Assembly (NCBI RefSeq): GCF_000316645.1
Contig: NC_019684.1
Location: forward strand, 2,943,501-3,007,500
Source: Nostoc sp. PCC 7524
GTDB lineage: Bacteria; Cyanobacteriota; Cyanobacteriia; Cyanobacteriales; Nostocaceae
Direction: 5' to 3'
Length of the DNA stretch: 64,000 nucleotides
In this document: piece after piece, positions 18,177 through 28,551 of the stretch
Layout of the letters: the number at the start of each line of letters is the position of its first letter
Position numbering within the stretch: position 1 is the stretch's first letter
Notes under the pieces: generated by a model
The model's database searches: none
Seen by the model: the letters and a program-made list of their open reading frames with translations, nothing else
What the model was told of the DNA's origin: nothing
Position numbers and translations under genes: made by a program

Positions 18177-18509
18177 CTACCAACCTTTATCTGCTTGTTC
18201 CAGGACGTAAGCAGCTACATCTTCAATTTGGTCAGATGTTAAACGACCTTTGAAGGCAGGCATGGCATTTTTACCGTTTGTTACTTGGGCAATAATCGCG
18301 TCTGCTGAGTACATACCAAACTGTTCTAAGGCATCTTTCTTCAGGGTTTTATTGGCTTGTACCAAATTCTTACCGCCTGCATGACAAGCAGCACAATTAG
18401 CACTAAATACTTTGGCTCCACTGGCGCTGTCAGCAGCCAAAGCGGGATTACTGAAGGCAAAGGTGAAGATTGTTATGCCCAACAGTAGTAGTGAAAAAAG
18501 TTTCTTCAT
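18177..18509 (-). CDS. petJ: cytochrome c6 (cytochrome c553)
   Basis: A soluble lumenal electron carrier that can replace plastocyanin between the cytochrome b6f complex and photosystem I. The 110-residue precursor starts with a signal peptide ([25 protein letters not shown], cut after ALA). The mature protein has the haem motif CAACH and the axial Met in NAMPAFKG. The end ADKGW is usual for the family. The ATG at 18509 fits the signal peptide; the longer frame to 18605 does not. It is followed by a terminator and is probably monocistronic. Confidence 0.95.
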   Translation of the reverse strand: MKKLFSLLLLGITIFTFAFSNPALAADSASGAKVFSANCAACHAGGKNLVQANKTLKKDALEQFGMYSADAIIAQVTNGKNAMPAFKGRLTSDQIEDVAAYVLEQADKGW

Positions 18510-18608
18510 TTTGTGTTCTCTCTGCAAAAAAGGCTCATTCAGCCAGATATCTTCCTCAATAATTTTCAGTTGAGCAATGGAATGCGTCAAATGACAAGCT
18601 GTCAAACT

Positions 18609-19106
18609 TTAAGATTCTTTAGCTGCTAACTGGATAATTGACTCTCCGGTAACACGACAAATTCGCCAGTCGTCTAAAATTGACGCTCCCATGCTGCGAT
18701 AAAATGCTTGGGCTGACTCATTCCAATCAAGAACACTCCACTCTAACCTGCCGCACCCTCTAGCGACGGCAATTTTAGCGACTTTCGAGAGGAGTGCTTT
18801 GCCAATCCCTTGTCGCCGATATTCTGGTAAAACAAACAAGTCTTCGAGATAAATACCTGGTTTGGTGAGAAAGGTTGAGTAATTATGAAAAAACAAGGCA
18901 AAACCTACAGCTTTGCCTGCATATTCTGCCAATATTGCCTCTATGTATCTTGGAGAGCCAAATAAATGCTCCTGAAGTGCTAAAGCATCCCCAGTTACAG
19001 CATGAGATAGTTTTTCGTACTCTGCCAGTTGCTTAATTAAGTCAAAAAGCGTTGTGCTATCGGCAGGTTCAGCAAAACGCACGGTTAAATCATTACGCAC
19101 AGTCAT
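18609..19106 (-). CDS. GNAT family N-acetyltransferase (diamine acetyltransferase-like)
   Basis: A 165-residue single-domain acetyltransferase. The acetyl-CoA binding motif A is clear (YLEDLFVLPEYRRQGIGKALL, with RRQGIG). The following AVARGCGRLEWSVLDWNESAQAFYRSMGA is close to the spermidine/spermine acetyltransferase group, so amine substrates are a fair guess. It lies 100 bp upstream of petJ in the same direction, but spacing and functions give no reason to treat them as one unit. Confidence 0.82.
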   Translation of the reverse strand: MTVRNDLTVRFAEPADSTTLFDLIKQLAEYEKLSHAVTGDALALQEHLFGSPRYIEAILAEYAGKAVGFALFFHNYSTFLTKPGIYLEDLFVLPEYRRQGIGKALLSKVAKIAVARGCGRLEWSVLDWNESAQAFYRSMGASILDDWRICRVTGESIIQLAAKES

Positions 19107-19150
19107 GAGTCTATGGTCAAGAGTCCATAGTCATTAGTCCATAGTTAGTA

Positions 19151-19176
19151 GGCAATAGGCAATAGGCAATAGGCAA
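19151..19176. repeat. GGCAATA tandem repeat
   Basis: Three and a half copies of GGCAATA between the GNAT and sigma genes, one of the STRR heptamer classes of heterocystous cyanobacteria. Confidence 0.8.
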
Positions 19177-19232
19177 AGTTATTAGTTTTTCTCCTCTGCC
19201 CCCCTGCTCCCTTGCTTAACCTACCTGCTACT

Positions 19233-20366
19233 TTAAATCAACCACCCTTTGAGGCGCTTGGCTATGTGAGGACGGCGTAGTTTTCGCATGGCTTTACTTT
19301 GGATTTGCCTGACTCTCTCACGGGAGAGATTGAACATATTCCCTACTTCTTCTAATGTGCAGGGTTCACTGGTGGTTAAACCGTAGCGGAGAGAGATGAC
19401 ATCTTTTTCTCGTGGTGTGAGGACATCACCTAAGACTTCCCAAATCTCCTGGCGCATCATGTTTTCGTTCATTTTGGCTTCAGGAGAGAGGTTGTCTTCG
19501 TCTTCCAACAAATCCATCAGTTCTGTGTCTTCTTCTTTCCCGACACGGTGGTTGAGGGAAAGGGCTTGTCTTCTGAGTTGTTGCAGTTGGCGTAGTTGTT
19601 GGACGCTCATTTCCAAAAACTCTGCTATTTCTGCTTCGGAGGGGTTACGGCTGAATTTCTGTTTGAGTTCTCTTTGAGCTTTTTTAAGTTTGTTAAGTTT
19701 TTCTACGATATGTATAGGTAGGCGAATGGTTCTGGCATCATTAGCGATCGCTCTGGTTATCGCTTGTCTAATCCACCAGTAGGCGTAAGTAGAAAATTTA
19801 TATCCTTTATCGGGGTCAAATTTTTCGGTGGCACGATTTAAACCCATTGCACCTTCTTGAATTAAATCTAGGAAAGGAACTCCCCGATTCAGATATCGCT
19901 TGGCAATGGATACTACTAATCTCAGGTTCGAGCGAATCATTTTCCGCTTGGCAACTCGACCTTGATATAAGCGATTTTCTAATTGTTTTTCTGTTATTTC
20001 AAATTTATCTGCTATCTGGGCTTTGGTAGGTTGCTGTCCTAATTCCAATTCCAAAGCTTCTTGTAAATCTTTTACGTCTTCTAAAAATCTGACTCGTTTG
20101 GCTAACTCTACCTCTTCATCTGGTTTGAGTAACGGATAGCGTGCCATTTCTTTAAAAAAGGCACCGACAGCATCATCATGCTCAGTCTTATTATAACCAG
20201 ATGGTCTAGCAGCTGCCATCGCGTCCCCATCCCGTTCGTCTGATTCTAGATTATCTGGTATTGGGGCTTCTTCTTCTATGATTATTTCCAGACTTTCAAA
20301 AGTTTCGTCTTCACTTTCAACATGAGTCTCGATTATTTCCATCGTTCCCAATTCAGCAATATTCAT
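19233..20366 (-). CDS. group 2 sigma-70 factor (RpoD-like)
   Basis: A primary-like RNA polymerase sigma factor. Visible parts: an acidic N-terminal region (EIIIEEEAPIPDN), region 1.2 (DAVGAFFKEMARYPLLKPDEEVELAKRV), region 2 with the core-binding and -10 recognition helix (KFSTYAYWWIRQAITRAI), region 3, and region 4 with the C-terminal helix-turn-helix (TLEEVGNMFNLSRERVRQIQSKAMRKLR). Full region 1.1 is absent, so it is most likely a non-essential group 2 factor (SigB/C/D/E type); which one cannot be settled by eye. I prefer the ATG at 20366 because AAGGAA lies 4 nt upstream; an in-frame ATG at 20399 is possible. Confidence 0.88.
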   Translation of the reverse strand: MNIAELGTMEIIETHVESEDETFESLEIIIEEEAPIPDNLESDERDGDAMAAARPSGYNKTEHDDAVGAFFKEMARYPLLKPDEEVELAKRVRFLEDVKDLQEALELELGQQPTKAQIADKFEITEKQLENRLYQGRVAKRKMIRSNLRLVVSIAKRYLNRGVPFLDLIQEGAMGLNRATEKFDPDKGYKFSTYAYWWIRQAITRAIANDARTIRLPIHIVEKLNKLKKAQRELKQKFSRNPSEAEIAEFLEMSVQQLRQLQQLRRQALSLNHRVGKEEDTELMDLLEDEDNLSPEAKMNENMMRQEIWEVLGDVLTPREKDVISLRYGLTTSEPCTLEEVGNMFNLSRERVRQIQSKAMRKLRRPHIAKRLKGWLI

Positions 20367-21442
20367 AGTTTCCTTGAGGGGTTGCTTTGTTTGGTACATA
20401 ATTTAATGACAGCTATTTACTACTGAGAATTGGCAGTTTACTTAAGCAATAATGCACCTGTTGAATTGCAGAATACAGGTATGTGTGAAGTATTTTATAG
20501 AAGTTCAAATTATTTTTTCGTGATTAGTTCTTGGCGGCTGGTAACTTAAACTTCTAAACAAGATTGGTTTTTGCACCTAAATTTTATTTTCCCAGTTGCC
20601 CACAGATATATTCTTTATTGTTTTATTAAACTCCGAATCTGTCAAACTCCCTAAACTATGATCCAACGCAACAATTACAAAAAATACAGTTAAATCTCCC
20701 TTGATTTTTAATAATTATATACTTTTATAAATTTTTTCATTTTATTGGTGGATCTTCATAACAGCAATCATAATATTTTTTGGTCTGGTGTTATTAGTTG
20801 CTTATAAAATTTATTAATGGTAATAATTGGGCAATTTACATTTCTAAAAAAATGTTTGTATAAAAGCATCTCATAGATACAAAGGGTTGAATATCTATCA
20901 ATAGACGGAAAAAGGCTATTCCCTATTTAGTAGATGGACAAACTATTTCATAAATAGGTAGTGAGATGGCTTGATTATAAAAATTGAGAACTCAATGATT
21001 ATCAGTCATAATTTATCTGGGTTTCGTATAATTAACAGCCTCATTCGTCTCATTATCTACAGACTATTATTGCCGTATTTCTTCTACTGTCTTCTGTGTG
21101 TTGGCACTGCTGAACGAAGATACACTGGCTTGGTAAGATGCTCCGGTGAGGGGAGGGACTAGAGAGTAGAGTTTGTATCTGAGGGAAGCAAACTATAGAT
21201 TTATTTCAGATTCTGACATTCGGTTTTTAATTGGGGGCTGCAAATATTTATTGCACGTAAGGGTAGCATCAATTTGTCGGGTTGATTACATAAGAGGAAA
21301 CTTATCAAGTATTATGAGTGATAAAAGTATTGGGAATTACAATTTACCTCTGGAGAAGGAAATTTTATAGTTGAGGACATTAAGTAAATTTTGCACCTCC
21401 AATTAGGTGAGTAAGAATATTTAACTTTAAAATTCAGAGACT
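20367..21442. other. long AT-rich intergenic region
   Basis: About 1.08 kb between divergent sigma and priA genes. Frames of 63 and 65 codons on the plus strand (20971, 21173) have no protein-like character. A GC-richer patch (about 21100-21170, with GCTCCGGTGAGGGGAGGG) stands out from its AT-rich surroundings and could be part of a structured RNA, but I could not match it to a known one. Confidence 0.5.
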
Positions 21443-24055
21443 ATGTATATTAATGAAGTAAATTCACAAAATTTAGTGGTTAATGAGACTAGAGAATTTT
21501 ACCGAACAGTCAGAAATGTGAATCGCTACGTTGAGGTGTTGGTGGATTGTCCAGGAAATTCCGGATTGTTTACCTATCGATTGCCAGAGCAGTTAGAAAT
21601 TCAACCTGGGGATATATTAAGTGTACCGTTTGGCGCTCAACAGTTGGGAGCGATCGCCATTCGATTATTGACAGAACCGAATATAGATTTAGCACCAGAA
21701 AAAATCCGGACAGTAGAAGATGTTGTGAGTTCCGGTTTTTTCGCCAGTGCTTATTGGGAATTGTTAAATAGAGTAGCATCCTATTATTATACACCTTTAA
21801 TGCAGGTAATTCGCGTAGCATTACCGCCAGGATTGTTAGGGCGATCGCAACGTCGTGTCCGGTTAATCACTAAAGAAAAAGACCAAATACCTCAGACTCA
21901 ACTATTAACTACCACTACTTTTTTAAGTCCCACAGCACAGCAAATCCTCCAACTTTTACAAACCCAACCAGCAGGGGATTATAGTTTCGCTTATTTACAA
22001 CAAAAAGTCAAATCTGCCTATCGAGGCGTGCGGGAATTATTGCGAATTGGCTTAGTAGAAAGTTATTTAGAACCGCCGCGAACAACTCGACCCAAAAGAC
22101 AAAAAGCAGTCATATTAATTGACACAATTGACCGAGATTTAACCACTCGCCAAAGAGAAATTTTAGAAGTATTGCGAAGACGAGGCGGTGAGTTGTGGCA
22201 AAGTGAATTATTGCAAATTACTAATACCAGTTCCTCTACCCTCAAGGCGATGGTAAACAAGGGTTATATTGCCATTGAAGAAAGAGAAATCTTACGCACA
22301 GAATCAGGGCAAGCATTAGATGCAGACAAACCAAAATCATTAAATCCAGACCAAGCCAATGCTTTAGCAACTATGCAACAGCTAGAGGGATTTAATCAAG
22401 TATTGTTGCATGGGATCACAGGTTCTGGAAAAACAGAAGTATATTTGCAAGCGATCGCTCCACTACTCGCAAAAGGAAAATCAGCCCTAGTTTTAGTTCC
22501 AGAAATTGGACTCACACCCCAACTAACTGATCGTTTTCGCGCCCGCTTCGGTAGTAAAATCAGCGTTTATCACAGCGCCCTCTCTGAAGGGGAACGTTAC
22601 GACACTTGGCGACAGATGCTGACAGGCGAACCCCAAATAGTCATCGGCACCCGCAGCGCCATTTTCGCCCCTTTACCCCACCTTGGTTTAATCATCCTCG
22701 ACGAAGAACACGACTCTAGCTTTAAACAAGACTCACCCATTCCCACCTACCACGCCCGCACCGTTGCCCAGTGGCGGGCAGAATTAGAAAACTGTCCCTT
22801 AGTGTTGGGTTCAGCGACACCTTCCTTGGAAAGTTGGGTGAATGTGGGGATGAGGGAGATGGGGGAGATGGGGGAGATAGGGGAGATGGGGGAGATGGGG
22901 GAGATGGGGGAGATGAGGGAGACGATATTTTCCCAGTCCCCAATCCCCAGTCCCCAATCCCCAGTCCCCAATCACTACCTCTCCCTCCCTCAACGCATCA
23001 ATTCCCGCCCTTTACCACCTGTAGAAGTGGTGGATATGCGGCAAGAGTTACAGGATGGCAATCGTTCTATATTTAGTAGATCACTTCAACAAGCTTTAGA
23101 ACAACTGCAACAGAGAAAACAACAGGGAATTTTATTTATCCATCGTCGGGGACACAGCACTTTTGTTTCTTGCCGCAGCTGTGGTTACGTATTGGAATGT
23201 CCCCACTGTGATGTGTCCTTGGCTTATCACCAAACAGAATCAGGTGCGCCGCAATTGTTGCGTTGTCATTACTGTAATTATGTGCGATCGCATCCCCAAA
23301 ACTGCCCCGAATGTATGTCCCCTTACCTCAAATTCTTTGGTAGCGGTACTCAACGAGTCGCCCAGGAATTAAGCCGACAGTTCCCTGATTTAACTTACAT
23401 CCGCTTTGATAGTGATACCACTCGCAACAAAGGCGCACATCGTACCCTACTGACTAAGTTTGCTAACGGGGAGGCAAATTTATTAGTAGGAACACAAATG
23501 CTTACCAAAGGATTAGATTTACCCCAAGTAACACTGGTGGGAGTTGTGGCAGCTGATGGCTTGCTGCATTTATCTGATTTTCGTTCCAGCGAACGGGCAT
23601 TTCAAACCCTCACCCAAGTAGCGGGGAGGGCTGGCAGAGGTGATGATCCCGGTAGAGTGATTATGCAAACTTACACCCCCGAACATCCCGTGATTGAAGC
23701 GGTGAGACATCACGATTATCACTCTTTTGTGCAAGCGGAATTAGCTCAACGGCAAGATTTGAATTATCCCCCTTACGGCAGGTTAATCTTATTACGGTTG
23801 AGTAGTCTTGATCTCATCCAAGTACAAAATACAGCCCAAATTATTGCTACATATTTAAGTGCTAAGGAAGGATTTGAGATATTAGGCCCCGCACCAGCTA
23901 GTGTGATGCGAGTATCAAACCGTTATCGTTGGCAGATATTGCTGAAATTTGATCCCGACACCTTACCCGAATTACCCGATTGGGAACAAGTGCGATCGCT
24001 CTGTTGTGATACCGTTAGCTTGACGATAGATGTAGACCCAATAAATATTATGTAG
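21443..24055 (+). CDS. priA: primosomal protein N' (replication restart helicase PriA)
   Basis: An 870-residue superfamily 2 helicase that reloads the replisome at stalled forks. Order: an N-terminal DNA-binding domain; Walker A (HGITGSGKTEVYLQ); Walker B/DEEH box (LDEEHDSSFK); GSATPSLESW; a cysteine-rich zinc domain (CRSCGY...CPHCD...CHYCNY...CPEC); and motifs V-VI (GTQMLTKGLDLP, QVAGRAGRG). Between GSATPSLESW and the zinc domain the chain carries about 40 extra residues (GEMGEMGEIGEM..., then SPIPSPQSPVP) encoded by intergenic-type STRR repeats, in frame. All core motifs are kept, so the protein is probably active. Confidence 0.93.
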   Translation: MYINEVNSQNLVVNETREFYRTVRNVNRYVEVLVDCPGNSGLFTYRLPEQLEIQPGDILSVPFGAQQLGAIAIRLLTEPNIDLAPEKIRTVEDVVSSGFFASAYWELLNRVASYYYTPLMQVIRVALPPGLLGRSQRRVRLITKEKDQIPQTQLLTTTTFLSPTAQQILQLLQTQPAGDYSFAYLQQKVKSAYRGVRELLRIGLVESYLEPPRTTRPKRQKAVILIDTIDRDLTTRQREILEVLRRRGGELWQSELLQITNTSSSTLKAMVNKGYIAIEEREILRTESGQALDADKPKSLNPDQANALATMQQLEGFNQVLLHGITGSGKTEVYLQAIAPLLAKGKSALVLVPEIGLTPQLTDRFRARFGSKISVYHSALSEGERYDTWRQMLTGEPQIVIGTRSAIFAPLPHLGLIILDEEHDSSFKQDSPIPTYHARTVAQWRAELENCPLVLGSATPSLESWVNVGMREMGEMGEIGEMGEMGEMGEMRETIFSQSPIPSPQSPVPNHYLSLPQRINSRPLPPVEVVDMRQELQDGNRSIFSRSLQQALEQLQQRKQQGILFIHRRGHSTFVSCRSCGYVLECPHCDVSLAYHQTESGAPQLLRCHYCNYVRSHPQNCPECMSPYLKFFGSGTQRVAQELSRQFPDLTYIRFDSDTTRNKGAHRTLLTKFANGEANLLVGTQMLTKGLDLPQVTLVGVVAADGLLHLSDFRSSERAFQTLTQVAGRAGRGDDPGRVIMQTYTPEHPVIEAVRHHDYHSFVQAELAQRQDLNYPPYGRLILLRLSSLDLIQVQNTAQIIATYLSAKEGFEILGPAPASVMRVSNRYRWQILLKFDPDTLPELPDWEQVRSLCCDTVSLTIDVDPINIM
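22846..22975. repeat. STRR tract inside priA
   Basis: Tandem GGGGAGATG units (about 22850-22920) are followed by CCCCAGT/CCCCAAT heptamers (about 22930-22970). Both types are common between genes in this window; here they lie inside the priA reading frame without breaking it. Confidence 0.88.
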
Positions 24056-24057
24056 GG

Positions 24058-24200
24058 GTGTAGGGAGATGAGGGGGCAGGGGAGGCAGGGGAGCAGAGGG
24101 GCAGAGGGGCAGAGGAGCAGAGGAGCAGAGGAGAGTTATTATTCCCAGTCCCCAATCCCCAATCCCCAGTCCCCAGTCCCCAATCCCCAATCCCCAGTCT
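24058..24200. repeat. STRR arrays between priA and kdpA
   Basis: GGGGCAGA/GGAGCAGA units followed by CCCCAAT/CCCCAGT heptamers. The remaining 24201-24396 is AT-rich upstream DNA of the kdp genes and holds no gene. Confidence 0.85.
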
Positions 24201-24396
24201 TAAAATTTAATGACTCTTGATGGAAACTTTAAAGATTAGTTAGAAAATTATCAAGACTGAAAACCGTAACCATAGCTAAATGAATTGGGTGGTGTGAAAT
24301 ATTGCCAAATTGCTCACACTCCTCTAGATAAGTAGGTTATTTTTTATCTCTAAGCATTAGCTGAACAGTATTGGCTGAAAGTTGAGCGCGAAATCA

Positions 24397-26079
24397 ATGG
24401 GACAAGGTTTATTACAAATTGCCTTAACGCTATGTATTGTGATATTAATCACACCCGTACTGGGCAGATATATAGCGCGTGTGTTCTTAGGAGAAAGGAC
24501 ACTATTAGATCGTTTCATGAATCCTATAGAACGTAGCTTCTACGTACTAGCTGGGATTCGCCCTAAAGATGAGATGACTGGTTGGCAGTATATACGAGCA
24601 ATACTATACACTAACCTGTGCATGGGGATTCTCGTGTATTCACTGTTATATTTTCAAAAATTATTACCCTGGAATCCCAATGGCTTTGGTGCGCCTAGAT
24701 GGGATACTATTCTACACACGGTTATTTCATTTGTTACTAATACTGACCAGCAACACTACATTCCTGAGACAACCCTCAGTTACTTTTCCCAAGTTGCGGC
24801 TTTAGGATTTTTAATGTTTACCTCGGCTGCTACTGGGATAGCGGTGGGTATTGCTTTTATTCGGGGATTAACAGGCAAAAAGCTAGGTAACTTTTACATT
24901 GATTTTATCCGTGCTATTACTAGGATATTATTACCCATTTCGGTTGTTGGTGCGATCGCTTTAGTTTTTCTCGGTGTACCGCAAACAATCAAACCACCTT
25001 TAGATGTCACCACCCTAGAGGGAGGAACTCAATACATCGCCAGAGGGCCAGTTGCTTCCTTTGAGATGATCAAAATGTTGGGTGACAACGGCGGTGGCTT
25101 CTTTGCTACTAATTCTGCCCATCCCTTGGAAAATCCTAATGGTGCTACTAACTTCATCGAACTCATCGCCATGATTGCGATTCCCGCCGCCATGATTTAC
25201 ACCTATGGTGTGTTTGCGAACAATATGAAACAAGCTTGGCTGATGTTTTGGATGGTGTTTGTGGTGTTTGTTTTGCTAGTGTGGGTAGCTGCGGGTGGAG
25301 AGTTAGAAGGTAATCCCCTCGTTTTTAACGCTCTAGGCTTAGAACAGCCCAACTTGGAAGGGAAAGAAGTCCGATTTGGTTGGGCAGAGACGGCACTATG
25401 GGCAGTAATGACAACTGCTACCATGTGCGGTGCAGTTAATGGAATGCACGATTCTTTAATGCCCCCAGGACTATTTTCGACTTTATTTAATTTATTTCTG
25501 CAAATTATCTGGGGTGGACAAGGCACAGGCACAGCTTATCTATTTGTTTATCTAATTATCACCGTTTTCTTAACAGGATTGATGGTGGGACGCACACCAG
25601 AATTTTTTGGACGTAAAATCGAAAAGCGCGAAATCATCCTCGCTAGCGTTGTCTTAATTATTCATCCCGTATTAGTCTTAATTCCTAGTGCCATTGCCCT
25701 AGCTTATCCGTTTTCTCTTTCCGGGATTACTAATACTGGCTTTCATGGGATTTCCCAAGTTGTTTATGAGTATGCCTCAGCTAGTGCCAATAATGGTTCT
25801 GGTTTAGAGGGGCTGGCAGATGATAGCCTGTGGTGGAATTTAAGCGCCAGTTTTAGCATTTTGGCAGGGCGTTATATTCCGATGGTTGCTATCCTCCTGT
25901 TAGCTGATAGTATGTCTCGTAAACAAACAGTACCCCAAACCTCTGGCACCCTCAAAACAGATTCGCTAATATTTACCACTGTCACAGCTGGCATCGTGCT
26001 GATTTTGGGTGTGTTGACTTTCTTCCCAGTCTTGGCATTAGGGCCGATTGCTGAAGGTTTGAAAATAGGAGGCAGTTAG
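24397..26079 (+). CDS. kdpA: K+-transporting ATPase subunit KdpA
   Basis: The channel-like K+-binding subunit of the KdpFABC pump: 560 residues with about ten membrane helices and four selectivity-type loops (for example [36 protein letters not shown] and TNTGFHG). It takes up potassium at low external concentration, driven by KdpB. The ATG at 24397 is preferred to a TTG at 24382. kdpB follows after 104 bp and kdpC after that; together they probably form one transcript. No KdpF-like short frame was identified. Confidence 0.95.
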   Translation: MGQGLLQIALTLCIVILITPVLGRYIARVFLGERTLLDRFMNPIERSFYVLAGIRPKDEMTGWQYIRAILYTNLCMGILVYSLLYFQKLLPWNPNGFGAPRWDTILHTVISFVTNTDQQHYIPETTLSYFSQVAALGFLMFTSAATGIAVGIAFIRGLTGKKLGNFYIDFIRAITRILLPISVVGAIALVFLGVPQTIKPPLDVTTLEGGTQYIARGPVASFEMIKMLGDNGGGFFATNSAHPLENPNGATNFIELIAMIAIPAAMIYTYGVFANNMKQAWLMFWMVFVVFVLLVWVAAGGELEGNPLVFNALGLEQPNLEGKEVRFGWAETALWAVMTTATMCGAVNGMHDSLMPPGLFSTLFNLFLQIIWGGQGTGTAYLFVYLIITVFLTGLMVGRTPEFFGRKIEKREIILASVVLIIHPVLVLIPSAIALAYPFSLSGITNTGFHGISQVVYEYASASANNGSGLEGLADDSLWWNLSASFSILAGRYIPMVAILLLADSMSRKQTVPQTSGTLKTDSLIFTTVTAGIVLILGVLTFFPVLALGPIAEGLKIGGS

Positions 26080-26183
26080 AAGATGGATGAGACAAGGTAG
26101 ACAAGGTAGAGATTCCTGATATTACTTCTCACCTCCCTCTAATTTCCTATCTACCCAACATTACATAATATTCAATAAAGACA

Positions 26184-28280
26184 GTGGCACCTACCTTTAA
26201 AGTCAAAACATCCCGTTCTCGTGCAGGCGATCGCCGTCGAGTCAGCAAAAAAGCCAAAATCAATACTAGGAAACTCTATCTCAGAGCAATTTGGGATGCT
26301 TTTCTCAAACTTAATCCCAAATCTGCCATCCAAAACCCGGTAATGTTTTTGGTATGGTTAGGGACTCTCGTCACCTTAGCACTTACCATCAATCCCAATC
26401 TGTTCGGCCCCACACAACAACAAAATCCCCAACTTTTCAACGGTATTTTGACGGGGACTTTGTTCTTTACAGTTTGGTTTGCTAACTTTGCGGAAGCCGT
26501 AGCCGAAGGACGAGGTAAAGCCCAAGCCGATGCTTTACGCTCAACTAAATCAGAAACGCTCGCCAAAAAACTCTCGCCTGATGGCTCAATTACTGAGGTT
26601 CCTTCTACTAGCCTCAGACAAGGGGACACTATTTATATAGTGGCTGGTGATGTCATTCCCGCCGATGGGGAGGTAATTATGGGTGTGGCTTCCGTGGATG
26701 AATCCGCCATCACTGGGGAATCAGCACCAGTTTTAAAAGAATCAGGCTCAGATATTGCCAGTTCCGTCACTGGTGGTACACGTATTCTCTCCGATGAATT
26801 GATTGTACGGGTGACAGCCGACCCCGGCAAAGGCTTTATTGATAGGATGATTGCCCTAGTAGAAGGAGCAGAACGCAGCAAAACCCCCAACGAAATTGCT
26901 CTAAGCGTCTTATTAATAGTTTTAAGCTTGGTGTTTTTATTTGTGGTGGCTACCTTACCTGCCTTTGCCTACCATGCCCAAACTCCCGTCAGCATTCCGA
27001 TTTTAATCGCCCTCCTTGTAGCTTTGATCCCCACCACCATCGCCGGGTTACTCAGTGCCATTGGCATTGCTGGCATGGATAGAGTCGCCCAATTTAACGT
27101 CATCGCTACTTCGGGACGAGCTGTAGAGGCTTGCGGTGATGTTAACACCTTAGTTCTGGATAAAACAGGCACAATTACTTTAGGTAATCGCTTGGCAGAA
27201 GAATTTATCCCTATCAATGGCCACTCAATGGCAGAAGTTGCTAGTGTAGCTTGGGTGGCGAGTGTATTTGATGACACACCAGAAGGTAAATCAATTGTCC
27301 GTCTAGCAGAAAAGTTGGGTGCAAGGTTTGATTTTGACTTCAACCAAGCCCAAGGCGTGGAATTTTCCGCCAAAACCCGCATGAGTGGAACTAATTTACC
27401 AGGGGGAAGAGAAGCCCGGAAAGGAGCAGTAGGTGCGATTAAAGGATTTGTCCGTTCACGTAATGGCCAAAGTCCCCCAGAATTAGATACTGCCTATGAA
27501 CAAGTTTCTCAACAGGGGGGGACACCTTTAGCGGTGTGCTTAGATAACGAAATCTATGGAGTGATTTATCTGAAAGATATCGTCAAACCCGGTATCCGCG
27601 ATCGCTTTGACCAATTGCGCCGCATGGGAGTACGTACTATCATGCTCACAGGCGATAACCGTATTACCGCAGCCGTCATTGCTCAAGAAGCTGGCGTTGA
27701 TGAATTTATCGCCGAAGCTACACCAGAAGATAAAATCACCGTCATTCAACGGGAACAAGCCCAAGGTAAACTTGTAGCCATGACTGGTGATGGTACTAAC
27801 GATGCCCCAGCCCTAGCGCAAGCCAATGTGGGTTTAGCCATGAATACAGGTACGCAAGCCGCCAAAGAAGCTGCCAACATGGTTGATTTGGACTCAGATC
27901 CCACAAAATTGATTGATATTATCAGTATTGGTAAACAACTGCTAATTACCCGTGGGGCATTAACAACCTTTTCTATTGCTAACGATATTGCTAAATATTT
28001 TGCGATTATCCCAGTCATTTTTGCGGCTGCCAATCTGCAAAGTCTCAATATTATGAATTTGACCAGCACTAATTCAGCTGTGTTATCAGCTTTGATTTAC
28101 AATGCCTTAATTATTCCCGCATTAATTCCCTTAGCTTTGAAAGGCGTAAAATTTCGACCCCTAACAGCTAATCAGTTATTACAACGCAATATTTTAATTT
28201 ATGGTTTAGGCGGAGTGATAGCACCATTTATCGCCATTAAATTGATTGATATGTTGATTACTGCCGTGGGATTGGCGTAA
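26184..28280 (+). CDS. kdpB: K+-transporting ATPase subunit KdpB
   Basis: The P-type ATPase catalytic subunit of the Kdp pump, 698 residues. The phosphorylated aspartate is D326 in the [10 protein letters not shown] motif. The TGES-like actuator loop (ITGESAPV), the [10 protein letters not shown] nucleotide-binding segment and the hinge ([12 protein letters not shown]) are all present. The N-terminus is basic ([17 protein letters not shown]), longer than in E. coli. The start is a GTG at 26184. It couples ATP hydrolysis to K+ movement through KdpA. Confidence 0.95.
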   Translation: MAPTFKVKTSRSRAGDRRRVSKKAKINTRKLYLRAIWDAFLKLNPKSAIQNPVMFLVWLGTLVTLALTINPNLFGPTQQQNPQLFNGILTGTLFFTVWFANFAEAVAEGRGKAQADALRSTKSETLAKKLSPDGSITEVPSTSLRQGDTIYIVAGDVIPADGEVIMGVASVDESAITGESAPVLKESGSDIASSVTGGTRILSDELIVRVTADPGKGFIDRMIALVEGAERSKTPNEIALSVLLIVLSLVFLFVVATLPAFAYHAQTPVSIPILIALLVALIPTTIAGLLSAIGIAGMDRVAQFNVIATSGRAVEACGDVNTLVLDKTGTITLGNRLAEEFIPINGHSMAEVASVAWVASVFDDTPEGKSIVRLAEKLGARFDFDFNQAQGVEFSAKTRMSGTNLPGGREARKGAVGAIKGFVRSRNGQSPPELDTAYEQVSQQGGTPLAVCLDNEIYGVIYLKDIVKPGIRDRFDQLRRMGVRTIMLTGDNRITAAVIAQEAGVDEFIAEATPEDKITVIQREQAQGKLVAMTGDGTNDAPALAQANVGLAMNTGTQAAKEAANMVDLDSDPTKLIDIISIGKQLLITRGALTTFSIANDIAKYFAIIPVIFAAANLQSLNIMNLTSTNSAVLSALIYNALIIPALIPLALKGVKFRPLTANQLLQRNILIYGLGGVIAPFIAIKLIDMLITAVGLA

Positions 28281-28433
28281 ATAGGGAATGGGCAATAGGC
28301 AATAGGAAAATTTTACTGGTTTGAGCGGTTATTTAGTCAGAAGGTATGAAAACAGAAATTGATGGCTTTAGTCCGAGCATCATTAGTCATTCACCAAAAA
28401 TACAAAAAATAGTCTCTTTCCCTATTCGCTCTC

Positions 28434-28522
28434 ACCTGTAACCTGTCACCTATCACCTGTCACCTATCACCTGTAACCTGTCACCTATCACCTGTCACCT
28501 ATCACCTGTAACCTGTCACCTA
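28434..28522. repeat. CACCTGTAACCTGT/CACCTAT tandem repeats
   Basis: About a dozen seven-base units of the types CACCTGT, AACCTGT and CACCTAT between kdpB and kdpC. They lengthen the spacer inside what should be one operon (271 bp). A 31-codon frame at about 28346 has no recognisable relation to kdp accessory peptides. Confidence 0.85.
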
Positions 28523-28551
28523 TATTTCTGAGATTAACTGGAAAATTATAT

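Noticed and set aside
21100..21170. GC-richer patch as a known structural RNA (RNase P, SRP, tmRNA, 6S)
   Set aside because: I could not find the diagnostic core sequences of these RNAs; left as unexplained.
20971..21370. Two small plus-strand frames upstream of priA
   Set aside because: Composition is irregular, no ribosome binding site, no recognisable domains.
22722..23076. Pro/Ser- and Gly/Asp-rich frames overlapping priA on both strands
   Set aside because: They are translations of the tandem repeat inside priA; the priA frame explains the region.
28346..28441. A 31-codon frame between kdpB and kdpC as a Kdp accessory peptide
   Set aside because: No membrane segment and its end runs into the tandem repeat.
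28434..28522. Possible CRISPR array
   Set aside because: Units are seven bases with no spacers of constant length; this is a tandem heptamer repeat.
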